Part shown: one piece after another, positions 55,146 through 64,000 of the stretch
How the letters are laid out: every line of letters begins with the position of its first letter
How positions within the stretch are numbered: position 1 is the first letter of the stretch
Notes under the pieces: generated by a model
What the model was told of the DNA's origin: nothing
Database searches by the model: none
What the model saw: the letters and a program-made list of their open reading frames with translations, nothing else
From: Bradyrhizobium sp. 170
Lineage (GTDB): Bacteria; Pseudomonadota; Alphaproteobacteria; Rhizobiales; Xanthobacteraceae
Direction: 5' to 3'
DNA length: 64,000 bases
Assembly: GCF_023101085.1 (NCBI RefSeq)
Contig: NZ_CP064703.1
Span: 5,270,001 to 5,334,000, forward strand
Position numbers and translations under genes: made by a program

Positions 55146-55730
55146 ATGAGCAAGCCCGCCACCAAACGATTTCAGCCGCCCGCCATCGACAGACTGCCGG
55201 AGGATATCCGCACCCGGATCCTCGCGGTGCAGGAGAAATCCGGCTTCGTCCCGAACGTCTTCCTGACGCTCGCTTATCGTCCTGACGAATTTCGCGCCTT
55301 CTTTGCCTATCACGACGCGTTGATGGAAAAGGACGGTGGGCTGACCAAGGCCGAGCGCGAGATGATCGTGGTGGCGACGTCCGCCGCCAACCAGTGCCAT
55401 TACTGCGTGATCGCCCATGGCGCGATCCTGCGCATCCGGGCCAAGAACCCTGTCATCGCCGACCAGATCGCCGTCAACTACCGCAAGGCCGACATCACGC
55501 CGCGCCAGCGCGCCATGCTCGACTTTGCTATGAAGGTGAGCCAGGAGGCCAACCAGGTTTCGGAGGCGGATTTTGCGGAAGTTGCCGGCCACGGCTTTAG
55601 CGATGACGACATCTGGGATATCGCAGCGATCGCAGCCTTCTTTGCGCTGTCGAACCGGCTGGCCAATGTCACCGCGATGCGCCCGAACGACGAATTCTAC
55701 ATGATGGGGCGGCTGCCGAAGCAGGGCTGA
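55146..55730 (+). CDS. AhpD-like peroxidase-related protein
   Basis: About 194 residues of carboxymuconolactone-decarboxylase/AhpD fold. NQCHYCVIAHG holds the CxxC and histidine of the alkylhydroperoxidase-like active site, followed by a helical C-terminus (DDDIWDIAAIAAFFALSNR). Members reduce peroxides through a thiol relay. The ATG at 55146 starts the conserved part; a longer reading has no added similarity. Confidence 0.85.
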   Translation: MSKPATKRFQPPAIDRLPEDIRTRILAVQEKSGFVPNVFLTLAYRPDEFRAFFAYHDALMEKDGGLTKAEREMIVVATSAANQCHYCVIAHGAILRIRAKNPVIADQIAVNYRKADITPRQRAMLDFAMKVSQEANQVSEADFAEVAGHGFSDDDIWDIAAIAAFFALSNRLANVTAMRPNDEFYMMGRLPKQG

Positions 55731-55859
55731 GCCGGCTTGCTGGCGCCCGGTTCCAGGCATTGCGGGATGGGATGGCTGTCCTGCGGCCGGCAACATTTCA
55801 TGTTGGAAGTGCTGCCGCCGTGCTAAGAATGGTGCAGGATTTTTCGCGGATCGGCGGCA

Positions 55860-56198
55860 GTGAAAACCCAGCGGCCCATTATTACCGACGATGAGCACGT
55901 CGTGCTCAAGTTCCGGCCGCGCACCTCCGCCCACCCGCCGAGCGGACGGGAAGAAACCAGCCAGGCCAACGCGTCGCCGGCGGCGAACGATCTGTCCCGC
56001 TACGAGCGGCCGCGCGACGAGGGCGACGATTTCCGTCATCGCATGCTCGCCAATGTCGCAGCACTGGCGTTCACCGTGGCATTGACCGCCATCGGCATCT
56101 GGCTTGCCGTGAGCATCGCTGACCTCCGCAAGACCCAGGACTGCGTGCTGATGGGCCGCCGCGACTGCGCGAGAATTTCGGTGATGCCGCAGGGGTAA
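55860..56198 (+). CDS. Small single-pass membrane protein
   Basis: The frame of 112 codons starts at a GTG. A polar, disordered N-terminal part of about 60 residues is followed by one membrane segment (NVAALAFTVALTAIGIWLAV) and a short tail with two cysteines. No family is recognised. Codon use looks like that of neighbouring genes. Confidence 0.6.
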   Translation: MKTQRPIITDDEHVVLKFRPRTSAHPPSGREETSQANASPAANDLSRYERPRDEGDDFRHRMLANVAALAFTVALTAIGIWLAVSIADLRKTQDCVLMGRRDCARISVMPQG

Positions 56199-56273
56199 TG
56201 AGGCGGGATCGTCACGGCAAACCGCTCGTCATACCGCGCATGCGGGGGAATCCAGTACGCCGCGGCCTATCCC

Positions 56274-56359
56274 CGTCATTGCGAGCGTAGCGAAGCAATC
56301 CATCGCACCGCTTGCTGAGCCATGGATTGCTTCGTCGCATTCGCTCCTCGCAATGACGG
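56274..56359. repeat. REP-like palindrome
   Basis: CGTCATTGCGAGCGTAGCGA at the left end pairs with TCGCTCCTCGCAATGACG at the right, with AAGCAATCCAT pairing ATGGATTGCTT inside. This type of element is widespread in Bradyrhizobium and relatives. Confidence 0.8.
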
Positions 56360-56387
56360 CGTACACCATGGCTGGCTCTCTCTTCTC

Positions 56388-57255
56388 GTCATTCCGGGAT
56401 GCGCCACTTGGCGCAGGCCCGGAATCCATTTCTCTACCTGTTCCGCGGCTCGATGGATTCTCTGATGTGCAATCGCACATCATAGCTCGCGCTTCGCGCG
56501 CCCGGGAATGACGGCTGACTACGAGCGCGCGTTCTCGCGGCGCGACTTGCGCCCGAGGTTTGCATGAACCTTGTCCCTCCTGAGAGGGAGCAGGGAATGC
56601 CGGGTGCTTGCTGCACCCGCGGTCTCGTGTGCAATGTGCACGAGGAAGTGCGCACACGAGCATACAGGTACAGCCGGAGCACTCCGGCATTCCCTGCGCA
56701 ATGGTTTGACGGCTTATGCCGCGCTCTCCCTGGAGACGAATTCGTCTTGCCTCCATCACTGCCGGCTTGATGGCTCAATCGATCCGGTTGGATCAACTTC
56801 ACCACCGACAGCTTGGCACCAGCCACGGGTGTCGGGACCACACGGTTTTGCCGTACGCTTCAGCGCCGTACGTCTGCACGCCGGATTTTCGCTCACAAGA
56901 TAAACTTGCCCTGCGACTCCATCTGCGCGCCGACGCTGCAGCGTCCACCGCAACCCGTCCCAACGTTCGTGACGATGGCCAACGCCCCTCTTTCGGGACG
57001 GGATAGCGGATTTGTAGGACTGATTTGGGGTGGCAGCGAAGCGGATTATTTTTGCAACCGAGACTGGACGGGGCAAATCAGCTTGAAGTTGTTGGAGAAA
57101 ATCGTCCCATCGCGCACGCGCGAAGAGCCGCAGGCACCAGCCGGTGGGCATCATCCGCATTGTACCAATCGAACCGGGCGAGAATTAGGTGCACCGTCTC
57201 GGGAATTCCCGTTACGTTAGGTCAGGGCAAAACAAAGAACACTTGGGAGGCGACA
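56388..57255. repeat. Long non-coding, repeat-rich region
   Basis: The first 125 bases form another palindrome ending in GGGAATGACGG. The next 700 bases contain many small frames and no ribosome sites, and segments such as TGGTTTGACGGCTTATGCCG that I believe recur between genes in Bradyrhizobium genomes. I see no protein that can be supported. The last bases hold the GGAGG site of the next gene. Confidence 0.45.
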
Positions 57256-58296
57256 TTGAATCTTTCGATCGCTGCAGCAGGCTTCCTTCTCGCAACTCTC
57301 GTTTCGATTCCCGCACTGGCACAGACGAGGGCTCTGGTGACTGAAGAGATGATGGTCAAGACGGCCGATCCCGGCATCGAAATATATGTCCGCAACAAAC
57401 GTCCAGCGGACATGACCTCGTTCCGGCCGGAGCAGACCGTGCTCTACGTCCACGGCGCGACCTACCCTTCCGAGACGGCGTTCGACCTCAAGCTCGATGG
57501 CTTGTCCTGGATGGAATACATCGCCTCCCGCGGCTATGACGTCTGGCTTCTCGACCTGCGCGGCTATGGCAAATCCACGCGCCCCAGCGAGATGACCGAC
57601 AAGCCGGAAGCCAATGCGCCGATCGTGACCGGCCAGACCGCGGTCAAGGACATCGGCACCGCCGTCGACTTTATCCTGCAGCGCCGCAACATTCCGCGTC
57701 TCAACCTTCTCGGCTGGTCGTGGGGCACGACGCTGATGGCGACCTACACCACGCAAAACGCATCGAAGGTCGAACGTCTCGTCCTCTACGCACCTTCCTG
57801 GATTCGGCAGACGCCCTCGCTGGTTCAGGCAGGCGCCGGCAAGCTTGGCGCGTACCGGATGGTCAATCGCGATCAGTCGAAGGAGCGGTGGTACACCGGC
57901 GTGCCCGAGGACAAGAAAGCCAATCTCATTCCCGCCGGCTGGTTCGACGCCTGGGCGGATGCGACATTCACAACCGATCCGGTCGGCGCCCAGATGACTC
58001 CCCCGGTCGTTCGCGCCCCCAACGGCGTCGTGCAGGACAGCGCCGAATTCTTTGGCGCCGGCAAACCCTATTACGATCCCGCCAAGATCACGGTCCCGAC
58101 ATTACTGGTCGGCGCCGAATGGGACCGCGACACGCCGCCCTACATGGCACAGACCCTGTTTCCGCTTTTGGTGAACTCGCCGGGAAAACGCTACGTCGCG
58201 CTGGCCGAGGGAACGCACACCATCATCATGGAGCGCAATCGGCTGAAGCTGTTCGAAGCAGTCCAGGCGTTTCTGGATGAGGCGAAGCGGTCTTGA
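57256..58296 (+). CDS. Exported alpha/beta hydrolase
   Basis: About 346 residues starting at a TTG with GGGAGG upstream. A signal peptide (IAAAGFLLATLVSIPALA, cut before QTRA) leads to a hydrolase: LYVHGATYPS (oxyanion loop), LGWSWGTTLM (nucleophile serine), GAEWDRDTP (acid) and EGTHTIIMER (histidine). It should act in the periplasm. The substrate is unknown. Confidence 0.85.
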   Translation: MNLSIAAAGFLLATLVSIPALAQTRALVTEEMMVKTADPGIEIYVRNKRPADMTSFRPEQTVLYVHGATYPSETAFDLKLDGLSWMEYIASRGYDVWLLDLRGYGKSTRPSEMTDKPEANAPIVTGQTAVKDIGTAVDFILQRRNIPRLNLLGWSWGTTLMATYTTQNASKVERLVLYAPSWIRQTPSLVQAGAGKLGAYRMVNRDQSKERWYTGVPEDKKANLIPAGWFDAWADATFTTDPVGAQMTPPVVRAPNGVVQDSAEFFGAGKPYYDPAKITVPTLLVGAEWDRDTPPYMAQTLFPLLVNSPGKRYVALAEGTHTIIMERNRLKLFEAVQAFLDEAKRS

Positions 58297-58344
58297 CAAA
58301 ATCCGGTGCTTCGCCGCCGGAATGACGATGACAACCCATGGGTG

Positions 58345-58432
58345 TAGGGCGGATTAGCGACAGCGTAATCCGCCGTTCCGACCGTGGCCCGCGTCGTTGA
58401 CGCAGAAGTGGCGCGGCGGATTACGCCTGCGA
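58345..58432. repeat. Inverted repeat between genes
   Basis: GGGCGGATTAGCGACAGCGT with AATCCGCC pairs with GGCGGATTACGCC near 58420. It overlaps the end of the PEP-CTERM gene and may terminate transcription from both sides. Confidence 0.55.
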
Positions 58433-59092
58433 GTAGTCTACACTACGAGCTACGAGCTTACGTCGTCGATAAGCCATGAAGCCTGTTCCGGTGAAACCGA
58501 GGAGCATCATTGCCCACGTTGACGGCTCTGGTATGGGCGTGATGAATCCGTTCAATCGAAAGATCGCATCCTGATTGCGCGGAATTGCGAACTGAGGATT
58601 GTCAGGGTCGGGGCCGTACTGAATCAACGAATTATCCCTGTTTGGATTAAACGCCCCGAGCCAGGTGAATTGCTCGGTCACAGAGGGCCCGTGGATCGAT
58701 ATCCAGTAGGTACCCACACCCAGCGTCCAATTCGGCACCTGCACAGTATTGAAACTGGACTGCAGGCCGGTGTCGACCTCGGTGATCGCCGCACTCGCGA
58801 AGGTCGCCGAATGCAGGTTAGCTCCATAGGGTGCGAGAGCAATCTCGATCACTGCGCCGAGTGTAAACGCGTCTGATCGCAACCCGATCCATCGGATTGA
58901 TTGAATGGTGGATGGGAGCGCCAAACTGAATGAATCCCAGACTTGATATCCGGTGTTGCCGGCCGAACAAGGATCGCACCAGTGTGAGCCCTGCCCCGGC
59001 CCCGGGGCGGGATTGTCGAAAAGGATTATCGCTTTTGCAGGTTGAATGAGAAAGACGAAACTAGCAGCAAGCGCCGCCAAGAAGTTCTTCAT
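58421..59092 (-). CDS. PEP-CTERM sorted protein
   Basis: About 223 residues. A signal peptide (FLAALAASFVFLIQPAKA) precedes a beta-rich domain with a CDPC-type cysteine pair. The C-terminus carries IPEPSTWAMMLLGFTG, a membrane segment, and YRRRK: the PEP-CTERM anchor recognised by exosortase. Proteins of this type are secreted and often linked to extracellular polysaccharide. No exosortase is in the window. Confidence 0.87.
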   Translation of the reverse strand: MKNFLAALAASFVFLIQPAKAIILFDNPAPGPGQGSHWCDPCSAGNTGYQVWDSFSLALPSTIQSIRWIGLRSDAFTLGAVIEIALAPYGANLHSATFASAAITEVDTGLQSSFNTVQVPNWTLGVGTYWISIHGPSVTEQFTWLGAFNPNRDNSLIQYGPDPDNPQFAIPRNQDAIFRLNGFITPIPEPSTWAMMLLGFTGTGFMAYRRRKLVARSVDYSQA

Positions 59093-59180
59093 AGTTCGCA
59101 ATCGCTTGCATTCAAAATCTGGTTTCACGGCCCCCTCCAAATTTACTTATTAAATACAAATAAATGTATCGGACAAACTA

Positions 59181-60001
59181 GGGTCTGTTGAGATTCAGGA
59201 TTCCACCTGAGGCTTGGTTGTGATTCAAGCTTTAGATGGAGCGATTCGTACTGAGAGATGCCCAATGGGCGAAGATGGAGCCGCATTGTCTGGGGAAGCC
59301 GACGGACCCCGGACGCAGCGGAAGCGACAATCGCCGCTTCGTTGAAGCGGTACTTTGGATTGTCCGGACGGGAAGCCCGTGGCGTGATCTTCCGCCGTCC
59401 TTCGGCAACTGGAACACTGTTTTCAAGCGTTACCGCGACTGGGTTAAAGCGGACGTCTTCACCAGGCTTTTCGAGGCCTGCTCGGATGCGCCAGACATGG
59501 AATACGCCATGGTCGACGCCACCATCGTCAAGGTCCATCGCCATGGACAGGGCGCAAAAGGGGGTCTCAGAGCCAGGCCATCGGCCGTTCCAAAGGCGGC
59601 GTGACAACAAAAATTCTGGCGCTGACCGACGCGCTGGGCAATCTCGTCCGCTTCGTTCTCCTGCCCGGCCATCGTTTCGATACGGTGGGTGTCGCTCCGC
59701 TCATCGACGGTCTCATCTTTGAGGGTTTCATCGCCGACAAGGCCTTCGACAGCAATTCCATCATTGCCGATCTCAACGAGCGCGGCGCCAAGGTCGTCAT
59801 CTCACAGCACCCACGGCGCGCCTCGCCGCTGCCGATTGACGCGGAAATCTATAAGTGGCGCCACCTGATTGAAAACTTCTTCTGCAAGCTCAAGGAATTC
59901 AAACGCATCGCCATGCGCGCAGACAAAACCGATCAGAGCTTCGCGGCAAATATCCATCTCGCCGCAGCCGTCATAAACTCCCGATGAATCTCAACAGACC
60001 C
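59181..60001 (+). mobile_element. Complete IS5-family insertion sequence
   Basis: An element of about 821 bases with terminal inverted repeats GGGTCTGTTGAGATTCA at the left and the exact complement ending at 60001. TA flanks both ends as a target duplication. It lies in the gap upstream of the PEP-CTERM gene. Confidence 0.88.
59236..59987 (+). CDS. IS5-family transposase in two frames
   Basis: The first frame (59236-59604) encodes the N-terminal half with YAMVDATIVKVH (first aspartate). The second (59601-59987) encodes FIADKAFDS and WRHLIENFFCKLKEFKR (second aspartate and glutamate). A frameshift near 59580-59600 would join them into a DDE transposase of about 250 residues, as is normal for this IS group. 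It looks functional. Confidence 0.87.
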
Positions 60002-60095
60002 TAGATAGCAGCAACGCTGAAAATCGGTTTTGTTACGGCGCTTTGATTCCTGTCCCGCAGCGCAACATTTCCCGGGTGAGGATCGCAGTCCGGCT

Positions 60096-60180
60096 CGTAG
60101 GATGGGTGGAGCGCGGCGATGTCAATCAATTGCGGCCTGAGACGTCGATGGGTTTCGCTGCGCTCTACCCATCCTACGGG
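60096..60180. repeat. Inverted repeat with CCCATCCTACG ends
   Basis: CGTAGGATGGGTGGAGCG at the left pairs with CGCTCTACCCATCCTACG at the right. The right half recurs near 60853-60892. This is a common intergenic motif in Bradyrhizobium. Confidence 0.65.
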
Positions 60181-60218
60181 CCTGGACACAGCGCACCAAC
60201 AACCGACCAGAGACGAAC

Positions 60219-60834
60219 GTGGCCAAGATCGATTTCAAGAAGAAGCTTTCAACGCTCTACAGTGCACCTAATGGCAGTTTTGCTACCGTCGACGTGCCGG
60301 TCATGAAATTCGTCAAGATCAACGGCAAAGGCGACCCCAATCGCGATCCAGCCTACAAGGCTGCCATCGAGTGGCTGTACTCCGTGAGCTACGCGATGAA
60401 ATTTGCCAGCAAGACCAAATCGGAAAAAGACTACGTCGTTCCGCCCCTCGAAGGCCTTTGGTGGGCTGACAATCCCGACGATTTTGTCGGGCGCCGGAAG
60501 CATCTGTGGCAGTGGACGATGATGATCATGGTGCCCGACTTCGTCGAGCGATCCCTATACGAGGCTGCCCTGGCAAGGTCGCGGGACAAGCTCGGGGAGC
60601 CTCCGGTCTCGCTGCGCCTTGAGCCATTGGACGAAGGGCGGTGCCTGCAGACGCTGCATATCGGAGCTATGACGACGAAGGCCCGACGCTCGCCAGGCTT
60701 CACAACGAGATTATGCCTGCGACGGGGGTGACGTTTGCCGGGCCACATCACGAGATCTACCTGAGCGATCCACGCAAGACGCCACCGGAAAAGCTCAAGA
60801 CGATTCTGCGGCAACCGGTCAGAAGCGCTGGCTG
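60219..60834 (+). pseudogene. GyrI-like small-molecule-binding protein, frameshifted
   Basis: The first frame gives a GyrI-like N-terminus (FATVDVPVMKFVKINGKGDP, PLEGLWWAD) up to GRCLQTLHIG near 60665. There the similarity moves to the +2 frame, SYDDEGPTLARLHNEIM and HHEIYLSDPRKTPPEKLKT, which completes the fold. One indel separates the halves. The full product would be about 205 residues. It is either a recent pseudogene or a sequencing error; the GyrI fold binds small molecules, sometimes hydrolysing them. Confidence 0.78.
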
Positions 60835-61118
60835 AAGGCTATGCTGTGAGACGGCGATGGGTTTCGCTGCGCTCTACCCATCCTACGGACCTGTGTCATC
60901 ATCGACCGGCTCTCCTCGGACCGGCGATCCCGCCCCCAAACCGGCCATTTTTGTCCCATAATCGATCCCCGCCCGAACGCCCCGCCTCCATTGAACTCAA
61001 GGCCCCGCTCCGATATACGGGCTGTCGACTCCGGCCGAGGAAATTGGGCCCTCCGCGGCGCTGCGCCCCGCCTCCTCAAGCCGCTCCAGATTAGCTCCAA
61101 TATATCAAAGGCTTAATG

Positions 61119-61412
61119 ATGTCTTCCACATTCGATCAGATCGCCAACATTATCGCGGAAACCTGCGACATTCCGCGCGACACGATCAAGCCGGAGAGCC
61201 ACGCCATCGACGATCTGGGAATCGACAGCCTGGACTTCCTCGACATCGCCTTTGCCATCGACAAGGCGTTCGGGATCAAGATGCCGCTCGAAAAATGGAC
61301 CCAGGAGGTCAACGACGGCAAGGCCACGACCGAGCAGTATTTCGTGCTGCAAAATCTCGCCGATCGCATCGACGAACTGGTCGCCGCCAAGAATGCAGCG
61401 CCGGGCGCCTAG
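61119..61412 (+). CDS. acpXL: Acyl carrier protein AcpXL
   Basis: About 97 residues, longer than housekeeping [18 protein letters not shown] carries the phosphopantetheine serine, and [20 protein letters not shown] is typical of AcpXL. The protein carries the very-long-chain (27-hydroxy-C28) acyl chain destined for lipid A. An ATG at 61116 precedes the chosen one by one codon; AAAGG lies upstream. The next gene follows in 9 bases. Confidence 0.93.
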   Translation: MSSTFDQIANIIAETCDIPRDTIKPESHAIDDLGIDSLDFLDIAFAIDKAFGIKMPLEKWTQEVNDGKATTEQYFVLQNLADRIDELVAAKNAAPGA

Positions 61413-61421
61413 TCGCCCGCC

Positions 61422-61895
61422 ATGAACCTTGATTACTTTCAGCTGATCGACCGCATCGTCGACCTCAATCTCGACGAGAAGAAAATTACGGTCGAGGCCC
61501 AGGTTCCGGTGTCGCACACCATCTTCGAAGGGCATTTCCCGGGTTTCCCGATCATGCCCGGCGTGCTGCTGACCGAAGCGATGGCGCAGAGCTCCGGCTG
61601 GCTGATACTCGGCGTCCTGAAGTTCGAGCGCATGCCGTTCCTGGCCATCGTGAAGGAAGCCAAGATGCGGGGTTTCGTCAGTCCCGGTCAGTTGCTGACG
61701 ATCGAGGCGAAGCTCGAGCACGAAGGTTCCGGTTTTGCTGTCACGAAGGTCAAGGGACGCGTCGGCAAGGAGTTGAAGTGCAGCGCTGAACTCACCTTCG
61801 GCCTTGCCCCCTTCCCCGACCCGGCCCTGCGCGTGCACATGGACGCGAAGGCCAACGAGATCGGCTTCCCACTGCAGGCGATAACGCATGACTGA
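61422..61895 (+). CDS. 3-hydroxyacyl-ACP dehydratase, FabZ-like (VLCFA locus)
   Basis: The protein has 157 residues of hotdog fold. HTIFEGHFPGFPIMPGVL contains the catalytic histidine and LLTEAMAQ the glutamate of FabZ-type dehydratases. It removes water from the 3-hydroxyacyl chain on AcpXL during elongation. The stop overlaps the next start by 8 bases, so the operon is tight. Confidence 0.9.
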   Translation: MNLDYFQLIDRIVDLNLDEKKITVEAQVPVSHTIFEGHFPGFPIMPGVLLTEAMAQSSGWLILGVLKFERMPFLAIVKEAKMRGFVSPGQLLTIEAKLEHEGSGFAVTKVKGRVGKELKCSAELTFGLAPFPDPALRVHMDAKANEIGFPLQAITHD

Positions 61896-63090
61896 GTCCA
61901 AATCTCCGGCTGCGAAGGAAGTCTGGATCACCGGCATTGGCATCGTCTCCTCGCTCGGCGAAGGGCTCGACGCGCATTGGGATGCGCTGAACGAGAAGAA
62001 GATCAACGTCGACGACAAGCGGTTTGCGCCCTACATCGTGCATCCGCTCGCGCCAGTCTCGTTCGACGCCCAAATCCCGAAAAAGGGCGACCAGCGCCAG
62101 ATGGAAGCGTGGCAGCGGATCGGCACTTATGCCGCGGGGCTGGCGCTAGATTCGGCCGGCGTCAAAGGCAACCAGGAAATTTTGGGGCGGATGGACATGA
62201 TCGTCGCCGCCGGCGGTGGCGAGCGCGACATCGCGGTCGACCTCGCGATCATGAACGCAGACGCCAAGGGCAATTCGAGTCCTGGATTCCTCAACGAACG
62301 GCTGATGAACGATCTGCGGCCGACGCTGTTCCTGGCCCAGCTCTCCAACCTGCTCGCCGGCAACATCGCCATCGTCCACGGCGTGTGCGGAACGTCGCGC
62401 ACCTTCATGGGCGAGGAAGCTGCTTCCATCGACGCGGCGCGGATCGCGCTCGCGCGCATCGAGTCCGGCCAGAGCGAGATCGCGCTGGTCGGCGCCGCCC
62501 ATAATGGCGAACGCGCCGATCTCTTGATCCTCTATGAATTCGGCGACTTCAACCTGACCGAAAAGTTCGCGCCCGTCTGGCAGCGCGAAGGCAACAGCGG
62601 TTTTGCGCTCGGCTCCGCCGGCTGCTTCCTGGTGCTGGAATCCCGCGAGCACGCCGAAGCGCGCGGCGCCAAGCCGTATGCAAAACTGACCAAGGTGGTC
62701 GCCGACCTCGCGCAGCGCAAGCAGCCGGGCGCGGTGACCAAATCGCTGGAAGCGCTTTGGCCGAAGCTAGGCGTCGCCGGCGACAGCGGCCAACTGATCA
62801 CGGGCGCCACCGGCGTCGAGCCGGTGACCTCGGAAGAAAAGGCGTTCCTGCGCCAGCACCCCGGATTCGCCGTGCGCGCCACCGGAACGATGTTCGGCCA
62901 TACACTGGAGACCCAGTTTCCGCTGGGACTGGCGCTTGCCGCACTCTCACTCTCCCGCGGCGCGCTGTTTCCGCCCAACGATCCGACCGGGCTTGAGGTT
63001 GAAAAGGCCGGCAGCCCGGACCAGATTGTGGTGATGGGGGCCGGTCACTGGCAGGGCGAAGGCATGGCCCTGGTCGAGGCCGTCAAGTAA
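61888..63090 (+). CDS. Ketosynthase-like protein of the VLCFA locus (partial active site)
   Basis: The protein has 400 residues of beta-ketoacyl-ACP synthase fold. The cysteine segment reads HGVCGTSRTF instead of ACASGAT, and where KAS II has NAHGTST this protein has GATGVEPVTS, so the first catalytic histidine is replaced. The second, FGHTLETQFPLG, is kept. It may act as a chain-length factor-like partner of the following FabF. The start overlaps the dehydratase gene. Confidence 0.82.
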   Translation: MTESKSPAAKEVWITGIGIVSSLGEGLDAHWDALNEKKINVDDKRFAPYIVHPLAPVSFDAQIPKKGDQRQMEAWQRIGTYAAGLALDSAGVKGNQEILGRMDMIVAAGGGERDIAVDLAIMNADAKGNSSPGFLNERLMNDLRPTLFLAQLSNLLAGNIAIVHGVCGTSRTFMGEEAASIDAARIALARIESGQSEIALVGAAHNGERADLLILYEFGDFNLTEKFAPVWQREGNSGFALGSAGCFLVLESREHAEARGAKPYAKLTKVVADLAQRKQPGAVTKSLEALWPKLGVAGDSGQLITGATGVEPVTSEEKAFLRQHPGFAVRATGTMFGHTLETQFPLGLALAALSLSRGALFPPNDPTGLEVEKAGSPDQIVVMGAGHWQGEGMALVEAVK

Positions 63091-63141
63091 TCGGCTAATC
63101 GGCGCGGGAGCGCTTCAACACGGCGCAACATCGGGGGAACC

Positions 63142-64000
63142 ATGTCAGCACCATCAGATAAATTCGGCAGGCCGATCGTCGTCGTCACCGGTATGGGCGT
63201 GGTGACGTCGCTTGGCGCCGGCAAGAAGGACAATTGGCGCAAGCTGACCGCGGGCGAGTCCGGCATCCGCACCGTGACGCGCTTCCCGATCGACGGGTTG
63301 AAATCGACCATGGCGGGCACCGTCGATTTCGTCACCGTCGATCCCGTCACCTCGACGGGATTGACCGAGCGGCTGGCGGGAATGGCCACAGAAGAAGCGC
63401 TCGAACAGGCCGCCATTGGAAGCAAGGCCGATTTTCCCGGACCGCTGTTTCTCGCGGTAGCGCCGGTCGAGGTCGAATGGCCGCAACGGCTCGAACTCGG
63501 GCGCGCGATCGGAAAGACCGAATTCGGCTACGAGGACATGCTGCGCGTCAGCGGCGGCGGCCGGTTCACAGCCTACCATCACCGCTTCATGTTCGGCTCG
63601 GTGGCGAGCCATCTGGCCGAAAGCTTCGGCACCAAGGGCTCGCCGATCTCGCTCTCCACGGCCTGCGCCTCCGGCGCGACCGCGATCCAGCTCGGGGTCG
63701 AGGCGATCCGCCGTGGCGACGCGGACGCTGCGCTGTGCGTGGCGACCGACGGCTCGGTCAATCCGGAAGCATTGGTGCGGTTCTCGCTGCTGTCGGCGCT
63801 GTCGACGCAGAACGATCCGCCGCAGGCCGCCTCAAAGCCGTTTTCGAAGAACCGCGACGGTTTTGTGATGGCCGAAGGCGCCGGCGCGATGGTGCTGGAA
63901 AGCTATGAGTCCGCGATCGCCCGCGGTGCGAAAATCCTCGGCGTGGTCGCCGGCTGCGGCGAGCTGACGGATTCGTTCCACCGCACCCGCTCCAGCCCGG
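63142..64000 (+). CDS. Beta-ketoacyl-ACP synthase II (FabF-type), 3' truncated by the window
   Basis: The reading frame runs from an ATG at 63142 (GGGGGA upstream) to the end of the window, about 286 residues. VVTGMGVVTSLGAG and STACASGATAIQLGVEAI with the catalytic cysteine are clear, and NRDGFVMAEGAGAMVLE is the conserved KAS segment; the two histidines lie beyond the window. Together with the preceding gene it would extend the lipid A acyl chain. Confidence 0.92.
   Translation, partial: MSAPSDKFGRPIVVVTGMGVVTSLGAGKKDNWRKLTAGESGIRTVTRFPIDGLKSTMAGTVDFVTVDPVTSTGLTERLAGMATEEALEQAAIGSKADFPGPLFLAVAPVEVEWPQRLELGRAIGKTEFGYEDMLRVSGGGRFTAYHHRFMFGSVASHLAESFGTKGSPISLSTACASGATAIQLGVEAIRRGDADAALCVATDGSVNPEALVRFSLLSALSTQNDPPQAASKPFSKNRDGFVMAEGAGAMVLESYESAIARGAKILGVVAGCGELTDSFHRTRSSP

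Noticed and set aside
52896..56039. A 1047-codon open frame on the minus strand
   Set aside because: It covers the HerA-type ATPase and the AhpD-like gene in antisense. Its translation is rich in D, H, R and G as expected from the third positions of GC-rich genes, and it matches no family.
1..64000. CRISPR arrays, rRNA operons, riboswitches
   Set aside because: No regularly spaced direct repeats of CRISPR size, no 16S/23S/5S sequence and no riboswitch core that I can recognise were seen on either strand.

Overview
The window looks like a chromosome segment of an alphaproteobacterium of the Bradyrhizobium type. The signs are high GC, an acpXL/fabZ-like/fabF lipid A very-long-chain fatty acid locus at the right end, TctC-type periplasmic binding proteins next to aromatic-degradation enzymes, and scattered REP-like palindromes of the kind common in Bradyrhizobium. 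The genus is an inference. No rRNA or other taxonomic marker is present.

Left part (about 0.3-15.5 kb): a biosynthetic gene cluster, nearly all on the minus strand. Read in the direction of transcription it holds an Sfp-type phosphopantetheinyl transferase, a winged-helix/ATPase regulator, an unknown protein, a BAHD/condensation-like acyltransferase, a free-standing carrier-condensation NRPS protein, SbnA- and SbnB-like enzymes that make L-2,3-diaminopropionate, an acetoacetyl-CoA-synthetase-like ligase, a pantothenate-synthetase homologue (PanC) and a group II PLP decarboxylase. There is no classical adenylation domain. I cannot match the gene set to a product I know. A hotdog-fold protein, an MFS transporter and a GNAT acetyltransferase follow (16.4-19.3 kb).

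Second cluster (about 20.0-28.5 kb, plus strand, visibly more AT-rich): a tightly packed operon with the full three-enzyme signature of the hydrazinoacetate pathway that makes N-N bonds. These are a lysine/ornithine N-hydroxylase, a cupin-MetRS-like hydrazine synthetase fusion and a FAD-dependent glycine/D-amino-acid-oxidase-like enzyme. Between them lie genes I do not know from the described hydrazine clusters: an Orn/Lys/Arg-type PLP decarboxylase, a small membrane protein translationally coupled to an OppA-like binding protein without a signal peptide, and a broken asparaginase-II-like gene. A triple 12-bp repeat lies about 100 bp upstream of the first gene. The right edge is marked by transposase debris, a tRNA-T-arm-like fragment and an unusual tRNA-Gln(CUG), which suggests a genomic island.

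Middle (30.8-44.7 kb): a hypothetical gene and a DUF2272 protein, a DUF3616 exported protein, a cytochrome P450, an OafA-like acyltransferase, and then an aromatic meta-cleavage operon (PDC lactonase LigI-like, TctC, 4-oxalomesaconate hydratase GalB-like, aldolase GalC/LigK-like, a dihydroxyphthalate-decarboxylase-like protein, a VOC extradiol dioxygenase). It has a divergent TetR regulator with a perfect inverted repeat upstream, and two further binding proteins.

Right part (44.9-64 kb): a CHAT-like/transglutaminase-like protein coupled to a lipase-like hydrolase (possible conflict system), a HELAH protein, an MFS transporter, a GGDEF-EAL protein, a HerA-type ATPase, an AhpD-like protein, an exported alpha/beta hydrolase, a PEP-CTERM protein, a complete IS5-family element, a frameshifted GyrI-like gene, and the start of the VLCFA/lipid A locus, in which one ketosynthase seems to lack a catalytic histidine.
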